The notes: generated from the letters alone by a model not told the origin. A DNA stretch of 14,259 nt from Allosediminivita sp964397775 (GCA_964397775.1 CAYNKL010000103.1:1-14259), one strand, 5' to 3'. Counted from the first letter of the stretch, positions 1 through 7,958 are shown. Made by a program: numbers and translations.

Positions 1-761
1 CGCTTCTGGTCAAGGGCGAGCCCGGCACCGGCAAGACCGAGCTCGCGCGGCAGGTCGCCTCGGCGCTGGGTCTGCCGATGATCGAGTGGAACATCAAATC
101 CACCACCAAGGCACAGCAGGGGCTTTACGAATATGACGCGGTGGCCCGCCTGCGCGACGGCCAGCTCGGTGACGAGCGCGTCCATGACATTTCCAACTAC
201 ATCCGGCGCGGCAAGCTGTGGGAAGCCTTCACTTCCGAAAAGCTGCCCGTGCTGCTGATCGACGAGATCGACAAGGCCGATATCGAGTTCCCCAACGACC
301 TGCTGCAGGAACTCGACCGGATGGAATTCTTCGTCTACGAAACTGGCGAGACGGTGAAGGCGAAACAGCGCCCAATCGTCATCATCACCTCCAACAACGA
401 AAAGGAGCTGCCCGACGCCTTCCTGCGCCGCTGCTTCTTCCACTACATCAAGTTTCCCGATGCCGAGACCCTGCGCAGCATCGTCGAGGTGCACTTCCCC
501 GACATCAAGCAGGGCCTGCTGACCACCGCGCTCACCCAGTTCTACGAGCTGCGCGAACAGCCAGGTCTCAAGAAGAAGCCCTCCACCTCCGAGGTGCTCG
601 ACTGGCTGAAGCTGCTACTGGCCGAGGATCTGGGCCCCGAGGATCTCAAGCGCGAAGGGACCAACCTGCTGCCGAAACTGCACGGCGCCCTGCTCAAGAA
701 CGAACAGGACGTGCACCTCTTCGAACGCCTCGCCTTCATGGCCCGCCGGCAGGGGCGCTGA
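1..761 (+). CDS. MoxR-type AAA+ ATPase, 5' end cut by window edge
   Basis: The reading frame is already open at base 3, and the 252 visible residues include nearly the whole ATPase core, so probably only a few dozen N-terminal residues are missing. Visible motifs are Walker A GEPGTGKT (bases 15-38), Walker B LLIDEID (about 249-272), a sensor-1 stretch IVIITSNNEKELPDAF and an arginine-finger-like FLRRCFF after it. The order and spacing fit MoxR/CoxD-like AAA+ ATPases, which are cytoplasmic, hexameric and act as chaperones for metal-cofactor or complex assembly, usually with a VWA-domain partner. Such a partner is encoded at 8416-9597 rather than next door. The stop codon sits in a small GGCGC/GCGCC hairpin (754-766) that could end transcription in both directions, because the next gene is convergent 21 bases away. 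The family call is firm; the client protein is unknown. Confidence 0.9.
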   Translation, partial: LLVKGEPGTGKTELARQVASALGLPMIEWNIKSTTKAQQGLYEYDAVARLRDGQLGDERVHDISNYIRRGKLWEAFTSEKLPVLLIDEIDKADIEFPNDLLQELDRMEFFVYETGETVKAKQRPIVIITSNNEKELPDAFLRRCFFHYIKFPDAETLRSIVEVHFPDIKQGLLTTALTQFYELREQPGLKKKPSTSEVLDWLKLLLAEDLGPEDLKREGTNLLPKLHGALLKNEQDVHLFERLAFMARRQGR

Positions 762-782
762 GCGCCACCGCAGATCCCGCGA

Positions 783-1490
783 TCAGGCCGCTCGCTCGCC
801 CCTGTTGGCCTCCGTCGTCCCGGTCTCCTCCTGCTCGGCCTCCCGCTTCATCGCAGCAAGATCGCGGTCGTCGTCTCCACGCCCGTCCTGCGAGATCACC
901 TGCCGCAACTGGCTGCGGCGCTTGCGGCTGCTGATCTGCTTGGTCAACACATCCTCCGAGGCAAAATGCAGGATGCCGTCGCGGCGCGTGATGTCGTAGC
1001 GTTTGTGGCCGCCAAGAAGCTTGTGCGCCTGCTGCGCGGCAACGACCACGGTGATCTCCATGGAGGTACAGCGATCGATGGCGATATTGGCCGAAGTATT
1101 GTGCGCCGCGCGCTCGCCGATGTTCTGAAAGCTGCCGATGTCCAGCGCCTCACCCCCGGCAAGCGGCCCCTGGTTGGTCCGTTCCCGGAAATCGCCGCCC
1201 AGCGGCCCGCCGTCCTCGACCCGGTCGGTCACCAGCGTGCAGAACTCCTCGTCGTCGCAGACAAGCTCGACCTGGATGGCCAGGATATAGACCGCATCCG
1301 CCCCCATGTTGCTGACGATGCAGCGCGCGTCCTGCCCGTCGTTGGCAGCCATCCCGATATGGATCACAGCCCGGTTGCTGCGCCGGAAACTGGTGAAGAT
1401 GAGATGCAGATAGCCCATCCAGACGAACAGCATCAGCGTGTTCGTGACAAGGTTGATGACGCTGCTGTTGCTGCTCAGCCAGTCCCACAT
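783..1490 (-). CDS. hypothetical one-TM membrane protein
   Basis: This encodes 235 residues on the minus strand, from an ATG at 1490-1488 with a good Shine-Dalgarno run (AAGAAGGAAC) about six bases upstream. Residues about 12-35 (VTNTLMLFVWMGYLHLIF) form one hydrophobic segment right after a short N-terminus, so the protein is probably anchored by its N-terminus with a large soluble part. The soluble part contains a beta-rich stretch (IVSNMGADAVYILAIQVEL, then ITVVVAA) and ends in a charged, low-complexity tail rich in R, D and E (about residues 185-235). I do not recognise a named family. It is convergent with the AAA ATPase and in the same direction as the acyl-CoA dehydrogenase upstream, but a hairpin repeat separates it from that gene, so it is probably its own unit. 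The coding call rests on length, SD and a plausible TM; no function is proposed. Confidence 0.75.
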   Translation of the reverse strand: MWDWLSSNSSVINLVTNTLMLFVWMGYLHLIFTSFRRSNRAVIHIGMAANDGQDARCIVSNMGADAVYILAIQVELVCDDEEFCTLVTDRVEDGGPLGGDFRERTNQGPLAGGEALDIGSFQNIGERAAHNTSANIAIDRCTSMEITVVVAAQQAHKLLGGHKRYDITRRDGILHFASEDVLTKQISSRKRRSQLRQVISQDGRGDDDRDLAAMKREAEQEETGTTEANRGERAA

Positions 1491-1627
1491 GGGCCGTTCC
1501 TTCTTCCCGCGCTGTCACATCAGGTATGACGGACCCAACGGCGCGGCCCCTCTCATGTTCCCGCCGTTCCGTGCCGGGAGGACCCCGCTCGCAAGCGACC
1601 TCAGCCCGGCCGCGCCTCTTTCCCGCT

Positions 1628-1675
1628 TCTTCTTGGCCCAAATATTCCGGGGTCCGGGGCAGAGCCCCGGTCCGA
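1628..1675 (-). repeat. GC-rich hairpin repeat of Rhodobacterales type, possible terminator
   Basis: On the plus strand CCGGGGC (1654-1660), loop AGA, GCCCCGG (1664-1670) form a perfect 7-bp stem, extended by GG/CC after one T-T mismatch. It is flanked by AATATT and then TTGGCCCA plus a CTTCTTCTT-like run. Read on the minus strand this is a stem followed by an AATATTTGGGCCAAGAAG tail. From memory, this hairpin-plus-tail layout recurs between genes in many Rhodobacter and Roseobacter genomes. It lies just 3' of the acyl-CoA dehydrogenase and may end its transcript. The hairpin is seen directly; the repeat-family call is recollection. Confidence 0.6.
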
Positions 1676-1730
1676 CGGGCGCAATCCGCATGACGCCCGA
1701 TCCCCTGTCAGAAACCACGCGCCGCGCGCC

Positions 1731-3356
1731 CTATCCCCGCCCCGAAAGACGCGCCAGGATCACATCCACCTCGCCCGAAGGGATCGCGCCGGAGATCCGA
1801 CCGGCCTCGCGGCCCAGCCGCGTGGTGGCATAGGTCGCCCCGACCTCGCCGGGCGCTACAAGCAGCAGCAGCGAAGCCGCGAAAAGCACCGAGAGCCGCT
1901 CCGCGAAAAGCCGCGCCTCCGCCTCCTCCGGCACCCCGGGCCACCGCGCCCCATGCGCGTCGAGAGCCGCATCGTAGACCGCCGAAATCCCCCGCGCCGC
2001 CTCAAGCTCGGCCCGAAGCGCCTCGCCCGCTTCCGGCGCCCGCGCCAGTGTCCGCAGGATGTCGAGGCAGATGACGTTGCCCGATCCCTCCCAGATCCCG
2101 TTCAACGGCGCCTCGCGGTAGAGCATGGGCAGCGGCGTGTCATTGACGTAGCCCATGCCCCCCAGCACCTCCATCGCCTCGTAGATCACCACCGGCGCGC
2201 GCTTGTTGTTGTGGAACTTCGCCAGCGCCACCCCGATCCGCGCCAGTGCCCGCTCGCCTGCGTCTCCGTCCGCATCAAACGCGCGCGCCACCCGCAGCCC
2301 CAGCGCCGTCGCCGCCTCCCAGTCGAGCGCGAGGTCCGCCAGAACCGCCCGCATCAGTGGCTGATCCACCAGCCGCTTCTGGAAGACCCGACGCCCCTCG
2401 GCCCAGTGCCAGGCCTCGGCCAGCGCCGCCCGCATCAGTCCCGCCGGCGCCATGGCCGTGTCGAGCCGCGTGTGATGCACCATCTCCAGGATCGTGCGGA
2501 TACCGTTGCCCGCCTCGCCCACAAGATGCGCCAGCGCACCCTGGTACTCGATCTCGGACGAGGCATTGGCCCGGTTGCCCAGCTTGTCCTTCAGCCGCTG
2601 GATCCGGATCGCGTTGCGCTCGCCGTCGAGCCACCGCGGCACGAGGAAACAGCTCAGCCCCTCGGGCGCCTGCGCCAGCGTCAGGAAACCGTCCGACATG
2701 GGCGCCGAGCAGAACCACTTGTGCCCCGTCAGCCGCCAGTCGCCCCCGTCCCGCTCCGCCCGCGTCGTGTTGGCCCGCACGTCCGAGCCGCCCTGCTTCT
2801 CGGTCATGGCCATGCCCAGCGTCGCGCCCGCCTTGGCGCCAAGCGGCGCCACCGAGGGATCGTACACCCGCGACAGCAGCTTCTCGCGCCAGACCTCCAG
2901 CGCACCACCCTGTCCTGCCAGCGCCGGCACACCGGCATAGGTCATGGTCATGGGGCAGCAATGGCCCGGCTCCAGCTGGCTCGCCATGTAGACCATGGCG
3001 GCATGGCTCACGTGGCCACCCGTGCCCCCCTCCCAGGCGAGCGCCGCGTAGCCCGCGCCGATCCCGGCCCGCAGCAGATCGTGATACCCCGTGGCATAGC
3101 GCACCTCGTCCAGCCGCCGCCCACCGCGATCGAACAGCACCAGTTCAGGGGCCAGCCGTTCCGCCTCGCGCGCGGCCACCGACAGCGCCTCTGATCCCAG
3201 CACCGCGCCGTAGGCCTCCAGCGGCTTGACCTGCCCGCCTTCACGCACGACCGCCTCGCGCAGGACGGCATCCGCCGCCCAGGGATCGCGCGGCCCCGGC
3301 ACCTGTGGTTGATTCCAGACCTCGTGCGTCTGCAGATCCTCGCGCGCGGAAACCAT
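1731..3356 (-). CDS. aidB: AidB-like acyl-CoA dehydrogenase
   Basis: The product is a flavin-dependent acyl-CoA dehydrogenase of the AidB branch (isovaleryl-CoA dehydrogenase-like; in E. coli part of the adaptive response to alkylation). From the ATG at 3356 it has 541 residues, the length I recall for E. coli AidB. Shared motifs include HEVWNQP near the N-terminus, the FAD-binding region MTMTYAG and MTEKQGGSDVRANTT, HKWFCSAP, ERNAIRIQRLKDKLGNRANAS, EAMEVLGGMGY, and IWEGSGN with the catalytic-base glutamate at about residue 423. A GTG two codons upstream (3362) is also open, but the GGGGAG Shine-Dalgarno would overlap it, while it sits about five bases before the ATG. I therefore prefer 3356. 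The gene is divergent from the DUF2927 lipoprotein, with a palindrome (3443-3460) between them, and a hairpin repeat follows its stop. No ada- or alkylation-related neighbour is visible, so a purely metabolic acyl-CoA role cannot be excluded. Confidence 0.88.
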   Translation of the reverse strand: MVSAREDLQTHEVWNQPQVPGPRDPWAADAVLREAVVREGGQVKPLEAYGAVLGSEALSVAAREAERLAPELVLFDRGGRRLDEVRYATGYHDLLRAGIGAGYAALAWEGGTGGHVSHAAMVYMASQLEPGHCCPMTMTYAGVPALAGQGGALEVWREKLLSRVYDPSVAPLGAKAGATLGMAMTEKQGGSDVRANTTRAERDGGDWRLTGHKWFCSAPMSDGFLTLAQAPEGLSCFLVPRWLDGERNAIRIQRLKDKLGNRANASSEIEYQGALAHLVGEAGNGIRTILEMVHHTRLDTAMAPAGLMRAALAEAWHWAEGRRVFQKRLVDQPLMRAVLADLALDWEAATALGLRVARAFDADGDAGERALARIGVALAKFHNNKRAPVVIYEAMEVLGGMGYVNDTPLPMLYREAPLNGIWEGSGNVICLDILRTLARAPEAGEALRAELEAARGISAVYDAALDAHGARWPGVPEEAEARLFAERLSVLFAASLLLLVAPGEVGATYATTRLGREAGRISGAIPSGEVDVILARLSGRG

Positions 3357-3767
3357 GGCCACTCCCCCCTGCTGATGCCGCCTCCTGGCCCCAGACTAGG
3401 CCGCGCGCGCCTGACCTGCCAAGGTTGCCGGCATCTCCGACGCAACGGAATTTCCCGTTGAGAAACAGCGCCATCCGCCATCTGCCCGGCACCCCATGTT
3501 GCAACCCTGCACGGTATTATCGACCTGACACAGGGACTTGATTGCCTTTCCTCACCTTCTGGATGACGCTTGCGATGAACAGGACCACGGCACCACCGCC
3601 CGAACACCACCACTTCCGCGCATGACCCGCAGGCCAACGCAGATGACCACGACCAGCCCCAGGAAAAGCTCCCCGAAGCCGCCGCTCCGCCCGCGGCGCC
3701 GCGTGACCGTCCTGCGCCTGAGCCTCGGTGGCCGCGTCCTGACCTGCCGCCTCGCGTACCAAAGACG
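3357..3767. other. divergent intergenic region
   Basis: About 410 bases separate two genes read outward, so both promoters should lie here, but I could not pick a convincing -35/-10 pair for either. The region holds one clear inverted repeat (3443-3460). On the minus strand between about 3540 and 3680 there are two hydrophobic stretches in different frames (ELFLGLVVVICVGL and GGAVVLFIASVIQK). These could be a decayed small membrane protein or chance. No intact gene is supported. Confidence 0.4.
3443..3460. promoter_or_regulatory. palindrome, possible operator
   Basis: CAACGG-aatttc-CCGTTG is a perfect 6+6 inverted repeat with a 6-base AT-rich spacer, about 85 bases upstream of the aidB-like start and about 310 bases from the lipoprotein start. 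It lacks a T-tract, so it is not an obvious terminator. The size and symmetry suit a dimeric repressor or activator. Which regulator binds is unknown. Confidence 0.35.
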
Positions 3768-5150
3768 ATGATGCCCCGGCTGGGCACCGCGGCGACGCTG
3801 CTCTCCCTTCTGCTGGCCACCGCCTGCGCGGCGCCCCCGACATCGGGAACGATCACCCGCGCGGCCGCCCAGCCGGGCCCGCAGGCCCCGCTGCCGGTGA
3901 TGAAGCGCTTTACCGGATCGCGACCAACGCCCCCCTCCAGCGCCAACGCCGACATCGCCCGCGACTTCCTCGAGCTGTCCTTTGCGCTCGAGGACGGTCG
4001 CGCGCTGCCGGTGCTCACGCGTTTCGAGGGGCCCATCACCCTGCGCGTCACCGGCGCTCCCGCGCCCACGCTCGACGATGATCTCGACCAGCTCCTCGCG
4101 CGCCTGCGCGACGAGGCCGGTATCTCCATCCGTCGCACCGACCGCCCAGGCGCCAACATCACGGTCGAGGCGATCACCCGCAACGACATCAACACCTACG
4201 TGCCGCGCGCCGCCTGCTTCGTCGCGCCCAATGTCGGCTCGCTGATGGAATACCGGCTCACCCGGAGGACGTCGCGGGTGCGCTGGTCGCGGATGCAGGA
4301 AAGGCGCCGCATCGCCGTCTTCGTGCCCGCCGATGCCAGCCCGCAGGAACTGCGCGATTGCCTGCACGAGGAGCTGGCCCAAGCGCTCGGCCCGCTCAAC
4401 GACCTCTACCGGCTGTCCGACAGCGTCTTCAACGATGACAACATGCACACGGTCCTGACGGGCTACGACATGCTCATCCTGCGGCTCTACTACGATCCCG
4501 CGCTCGCCAGCGGCCAGAGCCGGGCCGAGGTGGCCGCCCGCCTGCCCGCGCGGCTGGCCGCGCTCAACCCAGCAGGCGAGGATCTGCCGCAGCGCCCCCT
4601 CGCGCCCGCACCACGCGACTGGATCGCAGCGACCGAGACATCGATCGCCGTCGCCTCCATGCCCGCCGAACGCTACCGCGCCGCGGTCCGCGCGCTCGAC
4701 ATCGCCCGCGCGCAGGGCTGGACGGACCACCGCCGCGCCTTCTCGCACTACATCCTCGGGACACAGCTTCAGGTCGTCGCCCCCGGGGCGGCCCGCGATC
4801 ATTTCCTGGCGGCCAACCACTACTACGGCGACCGCGCCGACACCGCCCTGCACCGCGCCTATGTCGCCGCGCAGCTCGCCACCGGGGCGCTGGAGCGCGA
4901 CCGCCCGCGCGAGGCGCTGTCGCTGGTCAGGCCGCAGCTCGCCGTCGCCCGCCGGCACGAGAACGCAGCACTCCTCTCAACGCTCATGCTGCTGCAGGCC
5001 GAAGCGCTCGCGCGCACCGGCCGGCCGCTGCGCGCGCGGCAGGTGCGTCTGGACTCGCTCGGCTGGGCGCGATACGGCTTCGGCCCGGACTGGGCGGTGC
5101 ACGCCAAGGCGCGCGAGATCGCAGCCCTCAGCCCGGCCCAAAGCTTCTGA
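3768..5150 (+). CDS. DUF2927-type lipoprotein, possible metal-dependent hydrolase fold
   Basis: The 460-residue product starts with a signal sequence ending in a lipobox, LLLATAC (Cys about residue 21), so it should be an outer- or periplasm-facing lipoprotein. Residues about 65-245 match what I know of DUF2927: FARDFLELSF-like opening, DDDLDQLLARLRDEAGI, then CLHEELAQALGPLNDLYRL (His200, Glu201, Gln205) followed by DSVFNDDNMHTVLTGYDMLILRLYYDP. The HEExxQ core is reminiscent of zinc metallopeptidase helices, but activity is not established. Residues about 280-455 are alpha-helical and Ala/Arg-rich, resembling degenerate TPR-like helices (ALDIARAQGW, HYILGTQLQ, AQLATGALER, LQAEALARTGR). Two adjacent ATGs (3768, 3771) are possible; neither has a strong SD. 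The 55-residue membrane protein follows 24 bases later, probably in the same transcript. Confidence 0.8.
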   Translation: MMPRLGTAATLLSLLLATACAAPPTSGTITRAAAQPGPQAPLPVMKRFTGSRPTPPSSANADIARDFLELSFALEDGRALPVLTRFEGPITLRVTGAPAPTLDDDLDQLLARLRDEAGISIRRTDRPGANITVEAITRNDINTYVPRAACFVAPNVGSLMEYRLTRRTSRVRWSRMQERRRIAVFVPADASPQELRDCLHEELAQALGPLNDLYRLSDSVFNDDNMHTVLTGYDMLILRLYYDPALASGQSRAEVAARLPARLAALNPAGEDLPQRPLAPAPRDWIAATETSIAVASMPAERYRAAVRALDIARAQGWTDHRRAFSHYILGTQLQVVAPGAARDHFLAANHYYGDRADTALHRAYVAAQLATGALERDRPREALSLVRPQLAVARRHENAALLSTLMLLQAEALARTGRPLRARQVRLDSLGWARYGFGPDWAVHAKAREIAALSPAQSF

Positions 5151-5174
5151 CAGGCCACGCCGAAGGACCCGCAC

Positions 5175-5342
5175 ATGATCACCATCGTCGCCATGCTTGT
5201 CGGCGCCGTCTGGGGCGGCACGCTCGCCAAGCGCCGCAAGGGCAACCGCGCGGATATCGCCCAATACGCCGTGGTCTTCGCCATCGCCTTCGGCCTGCTG
5301 GGCTTCATACTGACATTGGTGCTGGAAAAGACGGTCCTCTGA
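5175..5342 (+). CDS. small two-TM protein (55 aa)
   Basis: An ATG at 5175 with a strong GAAGGA Shine-Dalgarno nine bases upstream opens a 55-residue ORF ending in TGA at 5340-5342. The protein has two hydrophobic segments, ITIVAMLVGAVWGG (residues about 2-15) and YAVVFAIAFGLLGFILTLVL (about 30-49), separated by a short basic loop AKRRKGNRADIAQ. Similar roughly 55-60-residue proteins with this ARRRKGN loop are, as I recall, common in Rhodobacteraceae, where some are labelled 'apolipoprotein acyltransferase'. That label cannot be right for so small a protein. It starts 24 bases after the DUF2927 lipoprotein and is probably cotranscribed with it. Function unknown. Confidence 0.75.
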   Translation: MITIVAMLVGAVWGGTLAKRRKGNRADIAQYAVVFAIAFGLLGFILTLVLEKTVL

Positions 5343-5686
5343 GGGCCTCTGCCCGAGGCGCGCGCGTCCGCAGCACCATTGGCCAATACCCCCTTGCGTC
5401 ACGTTCCGCGACCCCGAGCGTCCGAACGCGCCATGGTCCGCGTCACCCAGCCTTCAACTCCCCTAGCCAGCACCAGACAGTCTGCAAGTCTCTCCGAACG
5501 CGTTGCCTCTGACCCGGCCGTCTTTGGTGAAGCGGCATTTCGCCTCCGCTGGGGCGAGGGTCCGGAACACGGGACCACTTCACCCTTCGCGGCCCGTGTT
5601 CAAAAGACCGCCTCGGGGCACAGAAGATCGACGCCCGCTCTACCGTAGGTATTGCGCAGGTTGCCTGCACGGATGAACGTGCACAC
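5343..5686. other. intergenic region, no gene supported
   Basis: The 344 bases between the small membrane protein and the MFS gene hold no ORF with both a start signal and sensible composition. A perfect 10-base palindrome ATTGGCCAAT lies at 5378-5387. From about 5400 onward the GC content falls relative to the left flank, so a junction between core and acquired DNA may lie here. I found no clear promoter for the MFS gene. Confidence 0.4.
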
Positions 5687-6976
5687 ATGGCAACCGACCT
5701 CGAGTTCTCCATCGCTGCGCTCAGCGCGCCGGCAAGACGGCACATCCGGGTGTTCCAGCTGCACCAGTTTCTGGATCGCTTTGCGATGGGTCTGACGGTT
5801 GCCGTTGTGGCCCTGGCCCTGACCGATCGCGGCATGGACCTGTTCCAGATCTCGCTCCTGTTCGGGGTCTACTCAATCACGACCATGGCGATGGAACTGC
5901 CGTTCGGCGGACTGGCCGACAACATAGGACGCAAGCCGGTCTTCCTGGCCGCGGTGGTGGCCAGCCTGATCTCCCTCGCCCTGTTCCTCTCGACCCGAAA
6001 TTTCTACGTGCTCGCGCTCTCTTTCGCCTTCATCGGCTTCGGGCGGGCGCTGCGATCGGGCACGCTCGACGCCTGGTTCGTCGAGACCTTCAGGGCCGCA
6101 GCACCTGGCGTGGATGTTCAGCCCGCGCTCGCAAAGGCGCAGTGGGCCAATGCCATGGGGCTCGCGGTGGGGGCTGTTTTGGGAGGAATGCTGCCCGATC
6201 TCTTTGGCGGAGTGTCCGAGAGACTGGGCTTCAGTGTCTATGACGTGTCCTACGCGGCGAGCTTTGCGGTGATGCTTGGCGTCTTCACCTACACTCTGCT
6301 TGTCATCGTGGAAGAGCCGCGCCCGTTGAATCCCAGGGCCCTGAAACAGGGGTTTGCAAGTGTTCCACAGGTGATCAGGGATTCCGGTCTTCTTGCCTTG
6401 AGGCACCCTGCCCTGTCAGTGCTTCTGGCGGCGCTCACGTTTTTCCTGATGGCGACCAACCCGGTCGAAGTGATCTGGCCGACCCATGCAAAGCCAATGC
6501 TGGACGACGCCTACGCGAACACGGCCATCGGTGTCCTGACCGCCAGCTATTTCTTCTCGATCGCGTTTGGCGCGTCGCTGTCCCCGCGCATCAGCCGCAT
6601 CTTCAGACGGCGGCACGCGGTGACCCTTGCGGCAGTTTTCGCCTGTCTCGCGGGCGTTCAGATCGCCCTGGCCCTGCAGGGCGGCATCATCGGATTTGCG
6701 GCGGTCTTTATCCTGCACTCCGTTGTCCTTGGCATCTCCGAGACGCCAGCCAGCAGCATCCTGCATAGATGCGTGGAAGACCGCCAGCGATCCACGATGC
6801 TGTCCCTGAGGTCGCTGATGCAACAACTCGGGGCGGCTCTGGGGCTGGTCCTGGTGGGCGCGGTCGCCGAGGTCTACTCCACACCCGCCGCATGGATTGT
6901 CGCCGCCGTGTTTCTGATCGTCGCCGTGGTCCTGCTCCGCATCCTGGCCAAACGGCTTGCGGCAGAGATTGAATAG
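5687..6976 (+). CDS. major facilitator superfamily transporter
   Basis: The product is a 429-residue inner-membrane protein with about 12 hydrophobic segments. The loop between TM2 and TM3 carries the MFS motif A, GGLADNIGRKPVF (residues about 74-86), and a related DAWFVETF motif follows around residue 127. A central cytoplasmic loop (EEPRPLNPRALKQGF, about residue 210-225) separates two six-helix halves, and the second half has FRRRHAV in its motif-A-like position. These show a secondary transporter, probably an exporter, but not the substrate. The start ATG at 5687 has only a weak GGATGA upstream at an unusually long spacing. The gene stands alone with long gaps either side; the methyltransferase downstream has its own promoter, so they need not form an operon. 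Composition is a little less GC-rich than the flanks. Confidence 0.85.
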   Translation: MATDLEFSIAALSAPARRHIRVFQLHQFLDRFAMGLTVAVVALALTDRGMDLFQISLLFGVYSITTMAMELPFGGLADNIGRKPVFLAAVVASLISLALFLSTRNFYVLALSFAFIGFGRALRSGTLDAWFVETFRAAAPGVDVQPALAKAQWANAMGLAVGAVLGGMLPDLFGGVSERLGFSVYDVSYAASFAVMLGVFTYTLLVIVEEPRPLNPRALKQGFASVPQVIRDSGLLALRHPALSVLLAALTFFLMATNPVEVIWPTHAKPMLDDAYANTAIGVLTASYFFSIAFGASLSPRISRIFRRRHAVTLAAVFACLAGVQIALALQGGIIGFAAVFILHSVVLGISETPASSILHRCVEDRQRSTMLSLRSLMQQLGAALGLVLVGAVAEVYSTPAAWIVAAVFLIVAVVLLRILAKRLAAEIE

Positions 6977-7073
6977 CAGCCACTCGCGCGCACGCGTCAT
7001 TGCAAGACTAGGCACGCAGACGACCTGAGCCGCGGTCTGCTCGAACGGCTGGAGTGCGGCGCAAAGCTGCCTT

Positions 7074-7101
7074 TTGACGCGACCTCTCGAATGTCTACTA
7101 T
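7074..7101 (+). promoter_or_regulatory. sigma-70-type promoter for the methyltransferase gene
   Basis: TTGACG (7074-7079), a 16-base spacer and TACTAT (7096-7101) are close to the housekeeping consensus. The expected start of transcription is near 7108, giving a leader of about 35 bases to the ATG at 7143. It is the best promoter match I found in the window. Confidence 0.55.
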
Positions 7102-7142
7102 GGGCTGTCCCAATATCAACGCTTTAACGAACGGCGCGCTCG

Positions 7143-7955
7143 ATGTCAGAAATCACTAATAAGGAAATCACCGCGGCGAACCGGGCAGCATGGAACGCGT
7201 CGGCGCATTTGCACGGAGAAGGCGATCATTGGGAGCAGCTTCTTGAACATGCGGCCCAACCCGATTTTTCGGTCCTCGACCCATTTCTGACCGCCATTCT
7301 GGGAGGGCTTGACCTCGAAGGAAAGACCGCCGTGCAGATCGGTTGCAATAACGCCCGAGAGCTGATTTCCCTTTCTGCGCTCGGTATCCGACCTGCAATG
7401 GGCATCGACCAAGCAAGTGGTTTTCTTGCCCAGGCAAGGCAGCTTGCGGAGGCCGCCGACCTCGATATCCAACTGCTTGAAGCAGATATCTACGACTTGC
7501 CTTCTGGCATCGGTCAATTCGACCTCGCTCTTGTTACAATCGGCGTTCTCAACTGGATGCCAGACTTACCCGAGTTCTTCCGTATCACGTCTGGACTTCT
7601 TGCACCGGGCGGACGGTTGGTGATTTACGAAACACATCCTTTTCTCGAGGTTTTCGATCCGGCGAGCGCCACGCCCTTCGAACCCGCCTTCAGCTATTTT
7701 GAGCGGCGCCCGCAGGAGGTGACGCAAGCGATCACATATGACGGCAGGGACCATGGCGAAGGCGAGACGGGCTACTGGTTCATTCACTCGCTCGGCGAAA
7801 TCGTCACCGCGTGCGCACAGTCAGGTCTTGGCATCGAAGAGCTCAAGGAATTTGGGCACACCATTCGAGAGCCGGAATATGACATCTACGACGGGCGTGC
7901 AGCTCAGATCCCGATGAGTTATTGCCTCGTCGCCCAAAAGGCGAGGAATGCATAG
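7143..7955 (+). CDS. class I SAM-dependent methyltransferase
   Basis: The 270-residue cytoplasmic protein has the Rossmann-type SAM fold. Motif I is the variant VQIGCNNARELISL (residues 64-77) with CNN in place of the usual glycine-rich GxGxG, a variant I know from a subfamily whose members have CNNGRE here. Next come the acidic GIDQASGFL (about 87-95), ADIYDLP (about 120-126), LALVTIGVLNWMPDL and LLAPGGRLVIYETHP. The C-terminal end (GRAAQIPMSYCLVAQK) also fits that subfamily. The substrate cannot be read from sequence; a small molecule is more likely than nucleic acid given the length. The ATG at 7143 lacks a clear SD, though the promoter places the transcript start about 35 bases ahead. GC content is clearly lower than in the flanking core genes, which suggests acquisition by transfer. 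A stem-loop (7959-7993) follows the stop. Confidence 0.85.
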   Translation: MSEITNKEITAANRAAWNASAHLHGEGDHWEQLLEHAAQPDFSVLDPFLTAILGGLDLEGKTAVQIGCNNARELISLSALGIRPAMGIDQASGFLAQARQLAEAADLDIQLLEADIYDLPSGIGQFDLALVTIGVLNWMPDLPEFFRITSGLLAPGGRLVIYETHPFLEVFDPASATPFEPAFSYFERRPQEVTQAITYDGRDHGEGETGYWFIHSLGEIVTACAQSGLGIEELKEFGHTIREPEYDIYDGRAAQIPMSYCLVAQKARNA

Positions 7956-7958
7956 GCT

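Noticed and set aside
754..766. Shared terminator between the convergent AAA ATPase and hypothetical gene
   Set aside because: The stem is only 5 bp (GGCGC/GCGCC) without a T-run, too common in GC-rich DNA to list as a feature.
1953..3229. Long plus-strand open frames (413 and 327 codons)
   Set aside because: Both are opposite the well-supported aidB-like gene and give Arg/Pro/His-rich products typical of antisense in high-GC DNA.
3354..3362. GTG start at 3362 for the aidB-like gene
   Set aside because: It would overlap the Shine-Dalgarno sequence; the ATG at 3356 has correct spacing and gives the expected 541-residue length.
3552..4958. 468-codon open frame on the minus strand
   Set aside because: It lies fully opposite the DUF2927 lipoprotein, is Arg/Gly/Val-rich low-complexity, and has no start signal; it is a GC-rich antisense shadow.
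5443..5835. 130-codon minus-strand open frame across the gap before the MFS gene
   Set aside because: It overlaps the MFS start region and is Arg-rich with no start signal or known motif.
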